Source: Zasmidium citrigriseum (lineage: Eukaryota; Ascomycota; Dothideomycetes; Mycosphaerellales; Mycosphaerellaceae). Taken from it: a DNA stretch of 64,000 nucleotides. A model generated the notes under the pieces. That model made no database searches and had not been told where the DNA came from. It saw nothing but the letters and a program-made list of their open reading frames with translations. Both the position numbers and the translations under genes were made by a program. Shown in pieces: positions 1 to 11,479 of this stretch (positions are counted from its first letter, which is position 1; the number at the start of each line of letters is the position of its first letter). The stretch lies in contig NHNW01000046.1 in NCBI GenBank assembly GCA_002786025.1, forward strand, positions 124,001 to 188,000. Reading direction: 5' to 3'.

Positions 1-78
1 AAAGCAATCGTATCGTGAATTTTTAACCTATAGCCTATGAAAAATAAATAAAATCTTTATTAAATCCCTAATTAATAA

Positions 79-102
79 TTTCCTAGCCTATAGGCTAATA
101 AA
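79..102. repeat. Outer-element border palindrome, copy 1
   Basis: A 24-bp imperfect palindrome with half-sites TTTCCTAGCCTA and TAGGCTAATAAA (two mismatched pairs). The same sequence recurs at 3425-3448 and, with a CG centre, at 7686-7709; an oppositely skewed copy is at 28630-28653. In the element's direction this copy lies just after the 3.3 kb segment X, so more element sequence may follow beyond the left edge. Confidence 0.7.
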
Positions 103-3100
103 CTATTTCTTACCTATTCCGCCTATTCTATCCTCTTTATCTATATAAGATAACACCTCTAGTATTCTTAGTCGCCTTATCGATATCCTTAGAAGCGGTA
201 AAATCCTTAGTTAGCGTAGGTTAAATAGACTAGTCGTAGTTATTAGCGAAGTAGCTATTCTTACTATATACCTCTTACTCTAGCTACTTAATAATCTTCT
301 ACTTACGCTTAAAGACTTCTATAGTATAGTTTCTCTACTTATCGCGTATCTTCTTAAACTAGCTTAGATCCTACTACTTTATATATTCTAGCTAAACCTC
401 TAGATTATTCTATCTACGCCTCCCTACTAATATATTACTTACTAGGCTAAGCCTATCGAGTTAAATAGTAGTAGGGAATCGATATAGAGGTAATCTATAG
501 CGAATAGGATATCTAGAAGGAGTTGAAGGAGTAGGTTCTATATCGCGATAGGAACGAGAAAGATTATCCTAGTTACTAGCTTTAGTAACTTCGAGAATTC
601 TAGACTCCCTATCGAAATATATATACTAGGGGAAGATAGTACGTCTCTTACCTTTCCCCTTTAATACTCTATACGGAAGTTAAGGCTTACTAACTCGTAC
701 ACCTAAAGTAGAGTATAGCTAAGGCTTCTACTTTATACGGTACTTATTAAGGAATTTATTAGGTAGTATAGTCTTTAAGATTGCCTTAATATAACTATTC
801 TTAATACTACCCTTCTCCTATATAAGCTTATACTACTCTTCTATATACTTATATATATCTATAACTATCTTAGTATAGTCCTTCTTATCTTCGTTATTAA
901 GAGAAATAGTACCTTAGATTATATTCGCTCCGATACCTTTAGTAACTATCTTCTAAACATTCGAATCTAAGTAACGAAAGCTAGTATTAGATATATTCTT
1001 CTTATTCTAGCCTATAGTAGAATACTAGTACTTACTATAGTATCTATAGGCAATAAGCTTATAAATAGCTATATTACGATTCTAGTTCTCCTAACTATCG
1101 TTATTCTCTAGGTAAAGAGCAAGGTATATAAGCTAGTAGATAGGGTCTTAGCGAGTAATCTACTAAGTAAGGGAGAACTATATGTTACGAATCTAGCCTT
1201 AGTTATTCGAATTATTAATTCTACGTTAATACTAGTAGTATATATCGAACTCCTTATCTATAAACTAAAGAATACCCTTATCCTTCTACTACTTAAAGAC
1301 ATTAGGGATATTAAGAGTACCTTTATTATCCTACTTCTATAAGTTATTATCTCTAAAGCTAATAGTCTTCGTAATCTTACTTCTACCTATAAAGGTAATT
1401 CTCTTTAGGCCTATAGATTAAAAGGTAGTATTAAAGCGATAGACTCGTAAGGAATCTCCTAGAACTCTCGGTCTCCTATCTTAGCTAAACTAGAATAGGT
1501 AGGCTTCTATCTTCGCCTTTATTCCTCGCTTATCTTTAGCTAAGGTCTTAAGTCTCTAAATAACTAAGGTACGAGTTTAACTATAGCCTATTATTATACC
1601 TAATCCTCTATTCGTAAGAAGGCGAGTATATAGAATATAGAAAGGATAAAAATTGTTTAACTCCTTAAATACCGTATTATATATAGTAAGAGCTCGATCC
1701 TAATCCTTATATATCTACTTCTTATATATACTCTTATCGCTTAGAGTATAAATAAATATAGGCTTAATACTACTATAGTATTCGTAGATAATAGGCTATT
1801 ACTAAGGAGACTTCGGGGAAGATATAAGTTACTCTCCTTTATCCTCTTCTTCCTTAATATCTCTAAGATCTCCCCTACTACTACTATCTCTACCTCTTAT
1901 AGATCTAGAGCTATTAGCTCTACTATAGCGAGTTCCTCGCTAGCTTCCTACCTTTAAGCGGGTAAATAGGCCTAGTTAGCCTCCTAGAGAAGGTAACTAC
2001 TATTAAGGTAACTTAGGATTAGAGAAAGTAGGACTAGGCTATCTCGAGTTCGAGCTACTTCCTCCTAATCCTTCTCGAATAGGTAATCCTCTACTAGGAG
2101 GAGTAGATTTAATAGTTCTCGCTCTACTCTACTTCTTCTATAAGAATAGCCTCTTACCCTTTAAGTCTATAACAATCTTAAAGTTATACTTATTAAAAAG
2201 AGCTTACGTAGCTTTTAGAAGAGGATTCTTATAATATACTATAGCTAGAATAGATACCTACTTCTCGCTACTAGGATTCTTCTCTCTTCTCTCTAAGAAA
2301 GGATAACTATAAAGCTTAATATAAGTTCTCGCCTTATTAAAGTTATTAGTAGTAAATCCCTTATTTATACGAATACCTTAGCTAGTAAGGCTTAGCCTAT
2401 AGAAGAAGATATCTAGAAGAGTATAGATATTTTAGGTACTACGATTAGTATTAACGAAGGTTTAAGTAGCCCTCGTAATATTTACGACCTTCTAAACCGT
2501 AGCGAATATATTAGAGTTCTCGTAATCTTCTCCCTATTCCCTCTTAATAGTATTCCTCGTAGCTTGAATTCTCTAATTCGTATCCCTACCTATCTTAATT
2601 AAGTTATCGAGAGTAGGAAACTCTTTATCGAATAACTTATTCTTTAGAACCTTACTACTAAACTTAGTTCCTAGCTACTCTTATAATCCCTCGAAAACTA
2701 CGAGGATAAACTAAGAAAGTAAACTTAAACTAGCGTCGAGGCGCTTAAATAGATTACGTATTATAATAACTTAGTTTAATCTAGTATGTACCTACTTAAA
2801 TACCTAAAGGAATTACTCTATAGTAGTTAATTATAAGAGGATACGAACTAATAGATCTTACTCGTTCTAATTACGAGGAGTTACTTTAAGAACCGTAACG
2901 AGAGACTAGTCGCCTTCTAGTATACTTAGAGTTCCCGATATTAGTAATAGTAATCTCTACGGATAAAATCTTTACTACTAATATACCTTAATAGAGAGGT
3001 TTACCGCCTCGATAGAAGGTTCTACCTTAGTAAAGGGTCGCTTTAATTCTCTCTAGAAGAAGGTCGTTTACTCGGAAGGTAGAAGAATACTCTCGGGCTC

Positions 3101-3424
3101 TAGAATAGTTAATGTTCGATAGTTAAAGGAAGAGGTTTATTCTAGAAGTTTACTAGGTTTATATACCTTCGTAGAAGTAGGCTTATATATATCTATAGAA
3201 GATTCTATAGCCTTATATATATATATATGTTACGTTTTAGATTTATCGTCGTAATCTATCGTCGATTTAGTATTATATATAGTATATAATATTCTAGATT
3301 TACCTTAGCGCGTACTAGTTCCTCGTATATAATTCCTTTTAATATAAAGCTAATCCGTAAAAGTAATATATACGAATAGGGCGTCGAAATATCTAGGTAA
3401 TATAAGAAATATAAAAGTAAACTA
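103..3424 (-). pseudogene. Outer-element ORF X, unknown function, RIP-destroyed
   Basis: Reading the minus strand and ignoring TAG/TAA stops gives protein-like stretches with few other interruptions, for example around 1.2-0.8 kb and 2.7-2.1 kb. I recognise no domain. The segment lies directly downstream of the integrase region and is bounded by palindromes at 3425-3448 and 79-102. Its length (about 3.3 kb) and its place as the last segment match ORF D of the inner element (about 3.5 kb), suggesting the same role. I could not establish sequence similarity between the two by eye. The exact start and stop cannot be fixed. Confidence 0.5.
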
Positions 3425-3448
3425 TTTCCTAGCCTATAGGCTAATAAA
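3425..3448. repeat. Outer-element border palindrome, copy 2
   Basis: Same 24-bp palindrome as at 79-102. In element direction it lies between the integrase region and segment X, matching the place of the inner element's palindrome at 18700-18722. Confidence 0.75.
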
Positions 3449-6400
3449 TAGTAATCTAGGAAATAAGGTATATAATCGATCTAGAATCGTTTCTCTTTTA
3501 TAGAAAGGAAGTTCTTCGTTCGTAAATAAGTATTATTAATTATATAGAGGCGTCTAGTAAGTTATAGCCTTTGAAATAGTATAATACTACGGGCTCTTAT
3601 ACTCTTTAGGAGGTTAGGGTTTATTTCCTAGGAAGGTTTCGCTTTCTCTAGTTCCTTCTTATTATAGGTATAATCTATAGCTTCCTCGAAAAGTATCTTC
3701 TTTACTTTATAGAGTAGAGCTTCTCCTACGATAGTATAACTCTTCTCTATCTACTAGGGTACTAATAGGGTATTATCCTAGAACACCTCCTAATCTTCCT
3801 ACCTAATATTACCTTTAAAATACTCCTCCTTACTATTATTATCCTCCCCTTCCTCTCCTACTAATTCCTATATCTACTACTTTAATCTATCTAATCCCTA
3901 TAAATCTCCCCTATTTAGATCTTCTATTAATTCCTTAAACGAAGGTAATTAATCTTCTCGTAATATCGTAGCTATACGTAAGACTCGCCTCGTAGTAATA
4001 ACTTCCTCCTTCTTACCTTCCTCCTTTCCTACTTCTTCTATTTCCTTTATCCTCTAACTAATTAAAATCTTCCCTACTTCTCTTACTATTAAACCTAACC
4101 TCGCTTTTAACTCCCTTTCCCGCTCTAATTCCTATAGGCCTTTAGTTACTACTCTATCTTAGATAAATTCCCCTTCGAAATTTCCTCTCCCTCTCGTTCT
4201 TCTCGTAATAGGCTCCTCCTCTTTAACCTCTTCTATATTAACTTCCTCTTCCCTAGATTCTTTATCGTTAGCTTCTTCTCTATTAGAAACTATTTTGCTA
4301 TACTCTCCCTTAATACCGCGTTCGTAGAAGGGAAGAACTCGCTTTAGCCTTTCCTAAGTAAAGGTCGTTCCTATTAACGTAGTACTATCTAGTTCCTCGA
4401 GTAGGTAGGTCGTAGTTACTTCCTTTACTTCCCGAATATAATATAGCCCTCTCTATCGATATATAAGCTTATACGATCGAGATATCTTTAGATTATCTCT
4501 ATAAACTATAATAAGATTACCCTTCTTAAACTTCTCGAATAATATATTATTCCTCTTATTGTAGTAATCCTTCGCCTTAGCTCGTAATCTCTTTATTCTA
4601 CTAATTAATTCTTCCTTCTCTCCCTTAACTCTCTCTAACTATATTACTCTATACTATAATAACGTCGCTCGATCCTTTACTCCTCCCTAATTATAGTTCC
4701 TAAAGCTCGAGTATTTAGCCTTAATAGGTAAGATTGTCGTAAAAGCTAGAAATAGTTCTATAGGAGTCTTATTTATAAGCGAGCTTACTATTATTCGATC
4801 GGCCTAGAGTAATAGATAAACCTATTTCCTCTACCCTTTCCCTATTCCCCCTATTAACTTCGATAATATATCTAAAATTAGCCTATACCTAACTTCGATA
4901 TACCTATTCGCTCTCGTATTATAGGCTAAGATCTTAATCCTTCTTATACCTATACTAAGTAATAACTTCTTAACTTCTCCCCTATACTACTTTAATCCGT
5001 TAAGAATAATTTCCTTAGGTACTCTATACCTATATATTACCTCTTAATAAAGGAAGTCCGTAATCTAGAATACTATTAACTCCTTCGTAGTATAATCTCT
5101 AGTCTTTCCTTCTACCTAACTATAGAATATCTCCCTTACTATTATAATGTATCCCTTCCTATCTATATATATAGGATCTACTACCTACTTCCTTCTAATA
5201 ACTTATAGGTAACTCGGATGTAACTTAGTTACTTGCTTCGATCTATTCTAGAAGTTATATTCTACGTAAGATCGATAATACTAGGAGACTTCTAACTATA
5301 AGCCTTCCTACTAGTATCGAGTAGTAACCTTCTAAAACGTTACTTCTAGACCTCGATATCCCCCTTCTTTATATATTATATATATAATTACTTTCCTCGT
5401 ATCTATATTATCGATAACCCTCTATAATAGGCTATTCGGCTTCGTCTACTTCTATAACTTCTTCCCCTTTATAATATACTTCCTTACTTACTTCTATAGA
5501 CTCCGATATTTTAACCTACTTATTCCTAGGGATCTCCTTATCTTCGTAATAACGAAGGTAAGCTACTAATACTCTTCGCTATACGAATTATCTAGAATAT
5601 CTCCCTTATCTAAAATATTACCCTCTTTATTAACTTCTTTAACTCTTCTTCTTCTAGCGAAGAATAAAGATATATCTATAAACTCCTTAATATCTTACTC
5701 TTCTTCTATCTCTCTTACTTCCTCTATAGTTAGAGGCTTCCTTAATAACCTATCTATAGTAGAATTCTTCTTCCTAGGTATATACCTTACCTTAAAGGTA
5801 AATAATCGAATCTAAGCTACCTACCTTACTATTAAAGAGTTCGGTAAATCCGAGGCTAGCCTATTTAACTAATAAACTAGAGTCTTTATATCCGTCTTAA
5901 TAAAGAAGAACACCCTAAATAGCTAAGGCTTTAACTTCTTTAATACTTTTATAATCGTAAGGTATTCTAGCTTTCCTATATTATTCCTTCCCTCTAAAGG
6001 ATTCTATAGTCTACTCTTATACCTATAGATCTTCCGAACCTCCCCTTCTATCTATATTAATACTACTCCCTATCCTTATAGGTATATATCTACTACTATA
6101 ATAATATCCCCTATATTATCTAAGTAATCTATAGTCTTTAATACGGGTATACTTATTAGAGTAGCCGTAAGTATATTCTTCGCCTTCTTCTAATCTTTTC
6201 CCTATAGGAATATTATATTCTTCCTTATTAACTTAAAGAGAGGATTTGCCTTAATAGTAAACTTCTTAATAAAGAATCTAAAGTAGGTATATACTTCTAT
6301 AAAACCCCTTACTTCCGAGATATTCTTTAGCTCTAGCTACTCGAGGATCTTCTCTACTTAATAGGGATTCGGCTTCCTTCCTTCCTAATTTATAATATAT

Positions 6401-7685
6401 CCTATAATATCTATCTCTATTACGAGGAAGTAAGTTTTCCCCCTATTAATTATTAGCCCTACCCTCTCTATATCTACTAATACTTTATCTATCTATATAA
6501 TATACTTAATAATAAACCTTCGTATTCTAGGTTTAATCTCCTTACCCTTATAGTCTATCTTCGGCCCTTTAATAGGAATATTATCTACGAATAGTTTATA
6601 TCGATAAGAAATATAATTAAGAAGAATTATATCTATAATCCTATAGTACTAACCTATAGAATTCGTTACTCCCTAAGGAAGTATTATTATCCTATATATT
6701 CTAAGAGGTATAGAGAATCTAGTTAAATCCCTATAGTAGATATATAGGCCGAACTAATTATATCCTAAGAATAGATTAGTAAGGGTAAAGACTCTATATC
6801 TAGTAAAATCCTCGGAGAATCTATTAGTCTTAGGTAGTAAATACCTATCCTATATAGTAACTCGATTAATCTTAGTTACTATATTAATAAGCTAGTAGTT
6901 ATCCTAGGGCTACTTCTTCTTCTTTAGATCTATAACCTTCTTCTTATTTATATTCTTCTTTATAAGGAACTATAGGTTCTAGTAAGCTCCGTAATATAGC
7001 TTAATTACCCTATTCTTTAGCCTTTAGCGTAATATCTCCTTAATAATTGCCTTTAAACTCGGATATAGCTTAAATCTAGGATACTACTATAGTTTATACG
7101 GAATAGTAGCAATTAGCTAAGGTCGAGCAACTTCCGGTTTTACTCTCCTAATATAAGTAAAGTCCTACGCGAGAACCTTCTTCCTATTATAGAGTATCTC
7201 TATAAATAACTTCTACTCTCCCTCCTTTAGATCTATCCTAACCTTTAGATCTTTTAGCCTCTACTTAGTTAACCTACTTCCCCGCGCAATCTCTAAGAAC
7301 TTCTTAATTAGATACTTCCTATTAAATAGCCTAGTTCCCTCTAGTAACTTCGCTTCCTTCGCTAATATCTCTTTCTTCTAATAAATATTTACCTATAGCG
7401 AATAGCTCTTCGTTATAGATATATCCGTATCGATAGGTTGTATCTTATTAGCCTTCCTTTTATAGAGAGTAAAGGCTCTAGGAAAATCTAGTCTAAATAG
7501 CGAATATACTCCTAGGAACCTAGGTAATAACTATCCTTTCTTACGCTTCTCGGTATTCGTAATATTATTAATAAGTCCCTACCTATAAATCGTACTTAGT
7601 TAACGATCCTAGCTAAGAATACGATCCTCTAAAACCGATAGGAACGCGTAATATTAATTTGCCTTAGTAAACTTACCTCTAGGGA
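3449..7685 (-). pseudogene. pol: Outer-element reverse transcriptase / RNase H / integrase, RIP-destroyed
   Basis: Minus-strand translation shows a Ty3-type RT core around 6600-6540 reading LFVDNIPIKGPKIDY (the Y/F-x-D-D box, second D now N). An RNase H-like region follows around 6.1-5.9 kb with a VVVDT motif. The integrase core at about 5.2-4.75 kb contains DPIYIDRKG, EIILNGLKQY and YIEVRYRLILDIL. The second integrase catalytic Asp appears as Asn, a G-to-A change expected from RIP. Numerous stops interrupt the frame. The same motif series occurs in the inner element (FLDDISVKGPKTDY), so both belong to one retroelement group. The remnant is non-functional. Confidence 0.85.
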
Positions 7686-7709
7686 TTTCCTAGCCTACGG
7701 GCTAATAAA
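7686..7709. repeat. Outer-element border palindrome, copy 3
   Basis: Half-sites TTTCCTAGCCTA and CGGGCTAATAAA, which differ from copies 1 and 2 only at the centre. In element direction it separates gag-protease from RT, exactly where the inner element has its palindrome at 14618-14640. Confidence 0.75.
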
Positions 7710-9848
7710 CCCTATTATCTTCCTTATCCTCTAGATCTAGCTTAACTATATATCCCGTAACGATCTCTTTATCTTTATAAACTCTCGGAACCCCTTCTAC
7801 CTCCTATATAATATCCGGGTAGATAGAAGGCCTAATAAATCTAGCTATATATCCCCTTCTAATCCTCGCGCTAGTAAAGTTTCTACTACTAGTCTTCTTA
7901 AGTACTTCTTCTATCGTTTAGTATACTATTCGATTATTTCTAGCTAAGAAGGTTATAGTCTTACTATTCTTATTCGTAATAGTTCCCTCCTAGCTTCTAT
8001 TATTATAATTCTTCGTAAGAAGTCGAGTCTTTATAGTCTATAGCCTCCTAAGAATTAAAGGTATTCTAGGTTAATCCGTAATAAAGAAATCTATATAGTA
8101 GGTAACTCTAAAAACATCTACTAAGATATTCTTACTTACTCCCTTAAAAACCGTAATTCCTCTAAGCCCTTATATAGTTATGTTCGATATAGGCTATATA
8201 GGCAATCCTATATTTCTTAATACTATTTAACTTATTAAATATACCTTACTTCCCTTATTAATTAATCCTCTAAAGTAATACTTCTTACCTACTCCTAACT
8301 TTATAATTACCTATAGGCTTAGAACGAGAGTATATATCTACTTTACCGTAGAGAGGTTATATTCTTTATTAATTCTTCCCTTCTTCGTTCTAGTAGGTAG
8401 CGTAGGTAACTTACTATCGTATTCGATAAGTCGATAAGTTGTCTAGTTCGGAAGTTAATTACCTACCTTTATATATCTTCCTATCTATCCTCCCTATATA
8501 GAGAATCTACTTCTAATTACGACTACTTATTCCCTTTTAGCCTTCGCCTACTATTCTATTACGCCTATCCCTTATAAGATCTCTTCGGCTTCTTCGTAAT
8601 AAGTACTTTCCTCGAGAGGAATACCTAGTTCCACCTCCTTATCTAACTCCTATAGATACTTATATATAGCTTAGAAGTAGAATAAGCTCGACCCTTTTAT
8701 CGTTCCTATCTACTTTCTCTAATACGCTCTCTAGAATCTTAATACCTCCCTAAATGCTTCCGTATTCTAAATCCTCTAGTAAACTACTCGCTAGAAATCC
8801 TTACTATAGAGTAATAAATCCTTAATATTATAGCTACCTACCGAGATAGGTAGGCTTAATAGGAAGTCTATCTAGAAGAGATTAACCTTAGAGACCCCTT
8901 TTAGCTAATCCGTAGTAGCTTATTCCCTAAACCTATATTCCTTCCTATATCCTTTTAACCTAATAGTCTTCGGCTTCTTCTTATTTAGAGGATTAATAGG
9001 TCTCGGCCTAAGTTTAGGTTTAACCCTTAATTCTTTACTTAATCCTTCCGAGAATAAGATCCCCTTATTCTCTATTTCCTTATCTTTATCTCGATTACGC
9101 CCTTAAGTCTAAGATTAAAATTTAAGACTAAGACTAGGAAGTACCTTACTTCGAAGACTCTACTCTTAATACCTTATTATATTGCCGCCTTACTATATTA
9201 ATCCTTTCCCTCTCTTCCTCTATTACTTTATCTAACCTCTCCTTCTTAGCTTACTTCCTACGATTATTCTTAAGGATTACCTTCGGATAATTACCTAGCT
9301 TATTAACTCGATTCTCTCGCTAGTTCGGCTTTAATAGATTAATAGCCTTCTACTTCCCCTTATATAATAGTATCCTCGTAGGTATTATAGTCCTAATAGG
9401 TTCCCCTCTTCCTTTATCTATAGGAATCTTATTAATAGCTAAAACTCTTACTCCCTAATCTTTATACTATAAATCCTTAAGCGTAATAATAAACTCTTCC
9501 TTATCCGGGTAGCTATCCCTTTATAGAGAAGCTAAAGTTCCTCGTACCTAGGTATCCTTCGAAGATTCTATAATATTACTTATATCTCCCCTCTCCTATC
9601 CCTATTCCTTTAACTTATCTAGTATTAGGCTTCCGCTATACTAGAATACTCGCTTTCTAGTCTTACTTTCTAATATAGGAATAATATACTTTAGCTTTAG
9701 GTAGTTTATATCCTATATAAAGCGAATTACTTCCTTATTTAGACTATTAGGCCCTCTAGTATACTATCTTCCCTTCTCCTAATAGTATTACTTCGAATAC
9801 TCTAGGAAGCTATACTCGCTATATTCTCTAGTAAAATAATTTTTGTTA
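7710..9848 (-). pseudogene. gag-pro: Outer-element gag C-terminus and protease, RIP-destroyed
   Basis: Minus-strand translation continues the gag reading from 27070 across the inner insertion: the last part of the zinc knuckle (NYFTREY) is at the right end. A retropepsin-like active-site region reads GLINKGSKVYLIS at about 8275-8230. Allowing for RIP G-to-A changes (Asp to Asn, Glu to Lys) this matches the inner element's LIDEGSEGCIIS. Stops occur throughout, so the protein is lost. Confidence 0.75.
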
Positions 9849-9852
9849 CTAT
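9849..9852. repeat. Target-site duplication CTAT, left copy
   Basis: CTAT directly precedes the 5' LTR and is repeated at 27070-27073 directly after the 3' LTR. Removing one copy and the insert restores the reading frame and the CX2CX4HX4C spacing of the interrupted gag zinc knuckle. That supports a duplication of exactly 4 bp. Confidence 0.9.
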
Positions 9853-10210
9853 TATAGGCTAGCTAGCTAGCTTCTGCGGCAAATGCCGAGGCTGCTAGCG
9901 CCTACCTTCAACCTCCGAGCTACGAGCACCTTCATTATTATTACGACACCTGCTTTACACACACACGACTAGCTTCTTGTACATTATGCTACACAGATAG
10001 ATATAGTAAAATCCTGTACACTAAACTTCTTCTCTTCTTTCATAGCTTCCTCCGGAAGCACCTCTACATACACGAATACCTCTGTACATCCGAACCTACC
10101 AATGGAGCTATGTCACACCCTCTATTAAGATCTATCGCCTGTAACCCCTCTTTAGCTCCATTACCTACTTAGCGACTGTGGGTAGGTTGGTCTATAGGCG
10201 CCGGGTTATA
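9853..10210 (+). repeat. 5' LTR of inner element
   Basis: 358 bp, matching 26712-27069 end to end without gaps. I count 17 differences, all transitions. It starts TATAGG and ends GTTATA, as expected if an original TG...CA terminus had been RIPed to TA...TA. Near its start it holds an AGCTAGCTAGCT run and a small hairpin (CGGCA and TGCCG). Confidence 0.95.
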
Positions 10211-11358
10211 TTTTTAGTAGTTAGTACGAGGGTAGAAGACATACCCGTCTTCTTCCGACTTCCAACCTTCGAGCATTCGACAATGCGCCCTCGCGAAACC
10301 GCACTCCGACAGATTCGACATAAGCAAGAGCATTTACAAGAGCAACGCTAGCGTAGCTATATTAAGGAAAGATATAAGAACATAAGAAACACGATACACA
10401 CGACATTCGGTATATAGGAGCTTCGGCACGAACAACCCAGCACTATAGAACAATAGATACAATAGTTCGGCTACAGAAACAGGCTCGAGTCTGTAGTTAG
10501 TTAAACGAAATAGGCACACACGGAAAACCGGAGATTATATTATTAGGTGGACGCATCTAATAGGCGAAGCTCGAACATATACTACACGAACACTCGAAAC
10601 CTTAGGAAACTAGAAGGGCAACGCTATGCTTTACTACTCGGTGGAAGTAGGCATAGCGGAAACCCTAACAACTACTTCTCGCGAATACGACAACTGCCCT
10701 TAGCAACACGCTCTCCTTTATTAAAATTAGATACTATCTACGGATGGCCGAGATTACGCTCCGACTCAACTACCTTCGGACTATTGAGATTCGAAACCGC
10801 CACAGGATGAGGCATTTGGAAGAGTCGTTCTAGGCAGAGGCTTAGAAAGGGGTAACTACTCGTAAGGCTACGATCCCTAGAACAAGGTTTGTTACTCTAG
10901 ATCGAAGCCGCTAACTAAATCGCAGCTGCCTAATATGGCAATAGCTATTAGGCCTGTGCGCTTGGGCGAGGAAGCATTGATATGCAGCCTTACCTCCGGA
11001 CCTTGCTAAGAAGGACTACTATTAATTAGCACCTCTTACTTCTAGTAATAGCGAACTCGTTACTAGCACTACACCTACACTACAACTAGTACTGCCCTTG
11101 CACATTACTTTGTACTGCACATATCTGTATCCTTGCTTTCTATTACACACTTGCTGTTTAAACTGTTTGATTCATATCTACCTATCTATATCTACACCCT
11201 GTTACTATACTCGGCTTAAGGCTATGTCCTATTGTTACCCAAGTTGTAAAACCCTCACAAAAACATTGCTTCTGTCTGTTTTGATTAATAAGGACGCTTT
11301 CGTGTCCAATTTGTACCCCTCGTGTTACTGTATAAGTAACAAATCCTTACATCTTGCT
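10211..11358 (+). other. Leader of inner element, non-coding
   Basis: About 1.15 kb between the 5' LTR and the first palindrome. The primer-binding site should lie immediately after 10210, but the sequence there (TTTTTAGTAGTTAG) does not begin with TGG and I cannot assign a tRNA. TAG could be RIPed TGG. Two small open frames (87 codons at 10547-10810 and 121 codons at 11098-11463) have no recognisable features and are probably chance. Confidence 0.6.
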
Positions 11359-11381
11359 TTTATACCCCGCCGGGGTGCGAA
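11359..11381. repeat. Inner-element border palindrome 1 (before gag)
   Basis: One of seven copies of a 23-bp palindrome whose least-mutated form has 11-base arms TTCGCACCCCG and CGGGGTGCGAA around a single C. In this copy the left arm carries three RIP-type transitions (TTTATACCCCG) and the right arm is intact. It precedes the gag segment. Confidence 0.9.
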
Positions 11382-11479
11382 CGATCTACTACTAGGATTC
11401 CGACTACTAGCCCCTAGGACTAACTGCCTTCTGCCACATACTTTACTAGAGGAAGTAGTTTAAGTAGATCCAAGTCACC

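Larger units (their letters stand above)
1..9852 (-). mobile_element. Older outer giant Ty3/mdg4-type LTR retrotransposon, left (3') part, heavily RIPed
   Basis: This stretch reads as a retroelement on the minus strand: end of gag and protease (about 9.85-7.7 kb), RT/RNase H/integrase (about 7.7-3.5 kb) and a further 3.3 kb segment (about 3.4-0.1 kb). CpA and TpG are almost absent while TpA and CpG are abundant, which is the signature of RIP acting on CpA. Every frame is broken by TAG and TAA. The element continues past the left edge, and its 3' LTR was not seen. Its upstream part lies at 27070-31190, on the other side of the younger insertion. The identification rests on conserved RT, integrase and protease motifs in the minus-strand translation. 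Confidence 0.85.

Noticed and set aside
10547..11463. Small open frames in the inner-element leader as accessory genes
   Set aside because: No similarity among themselves or to the other modules; they precede palindrome 1 or run through it.
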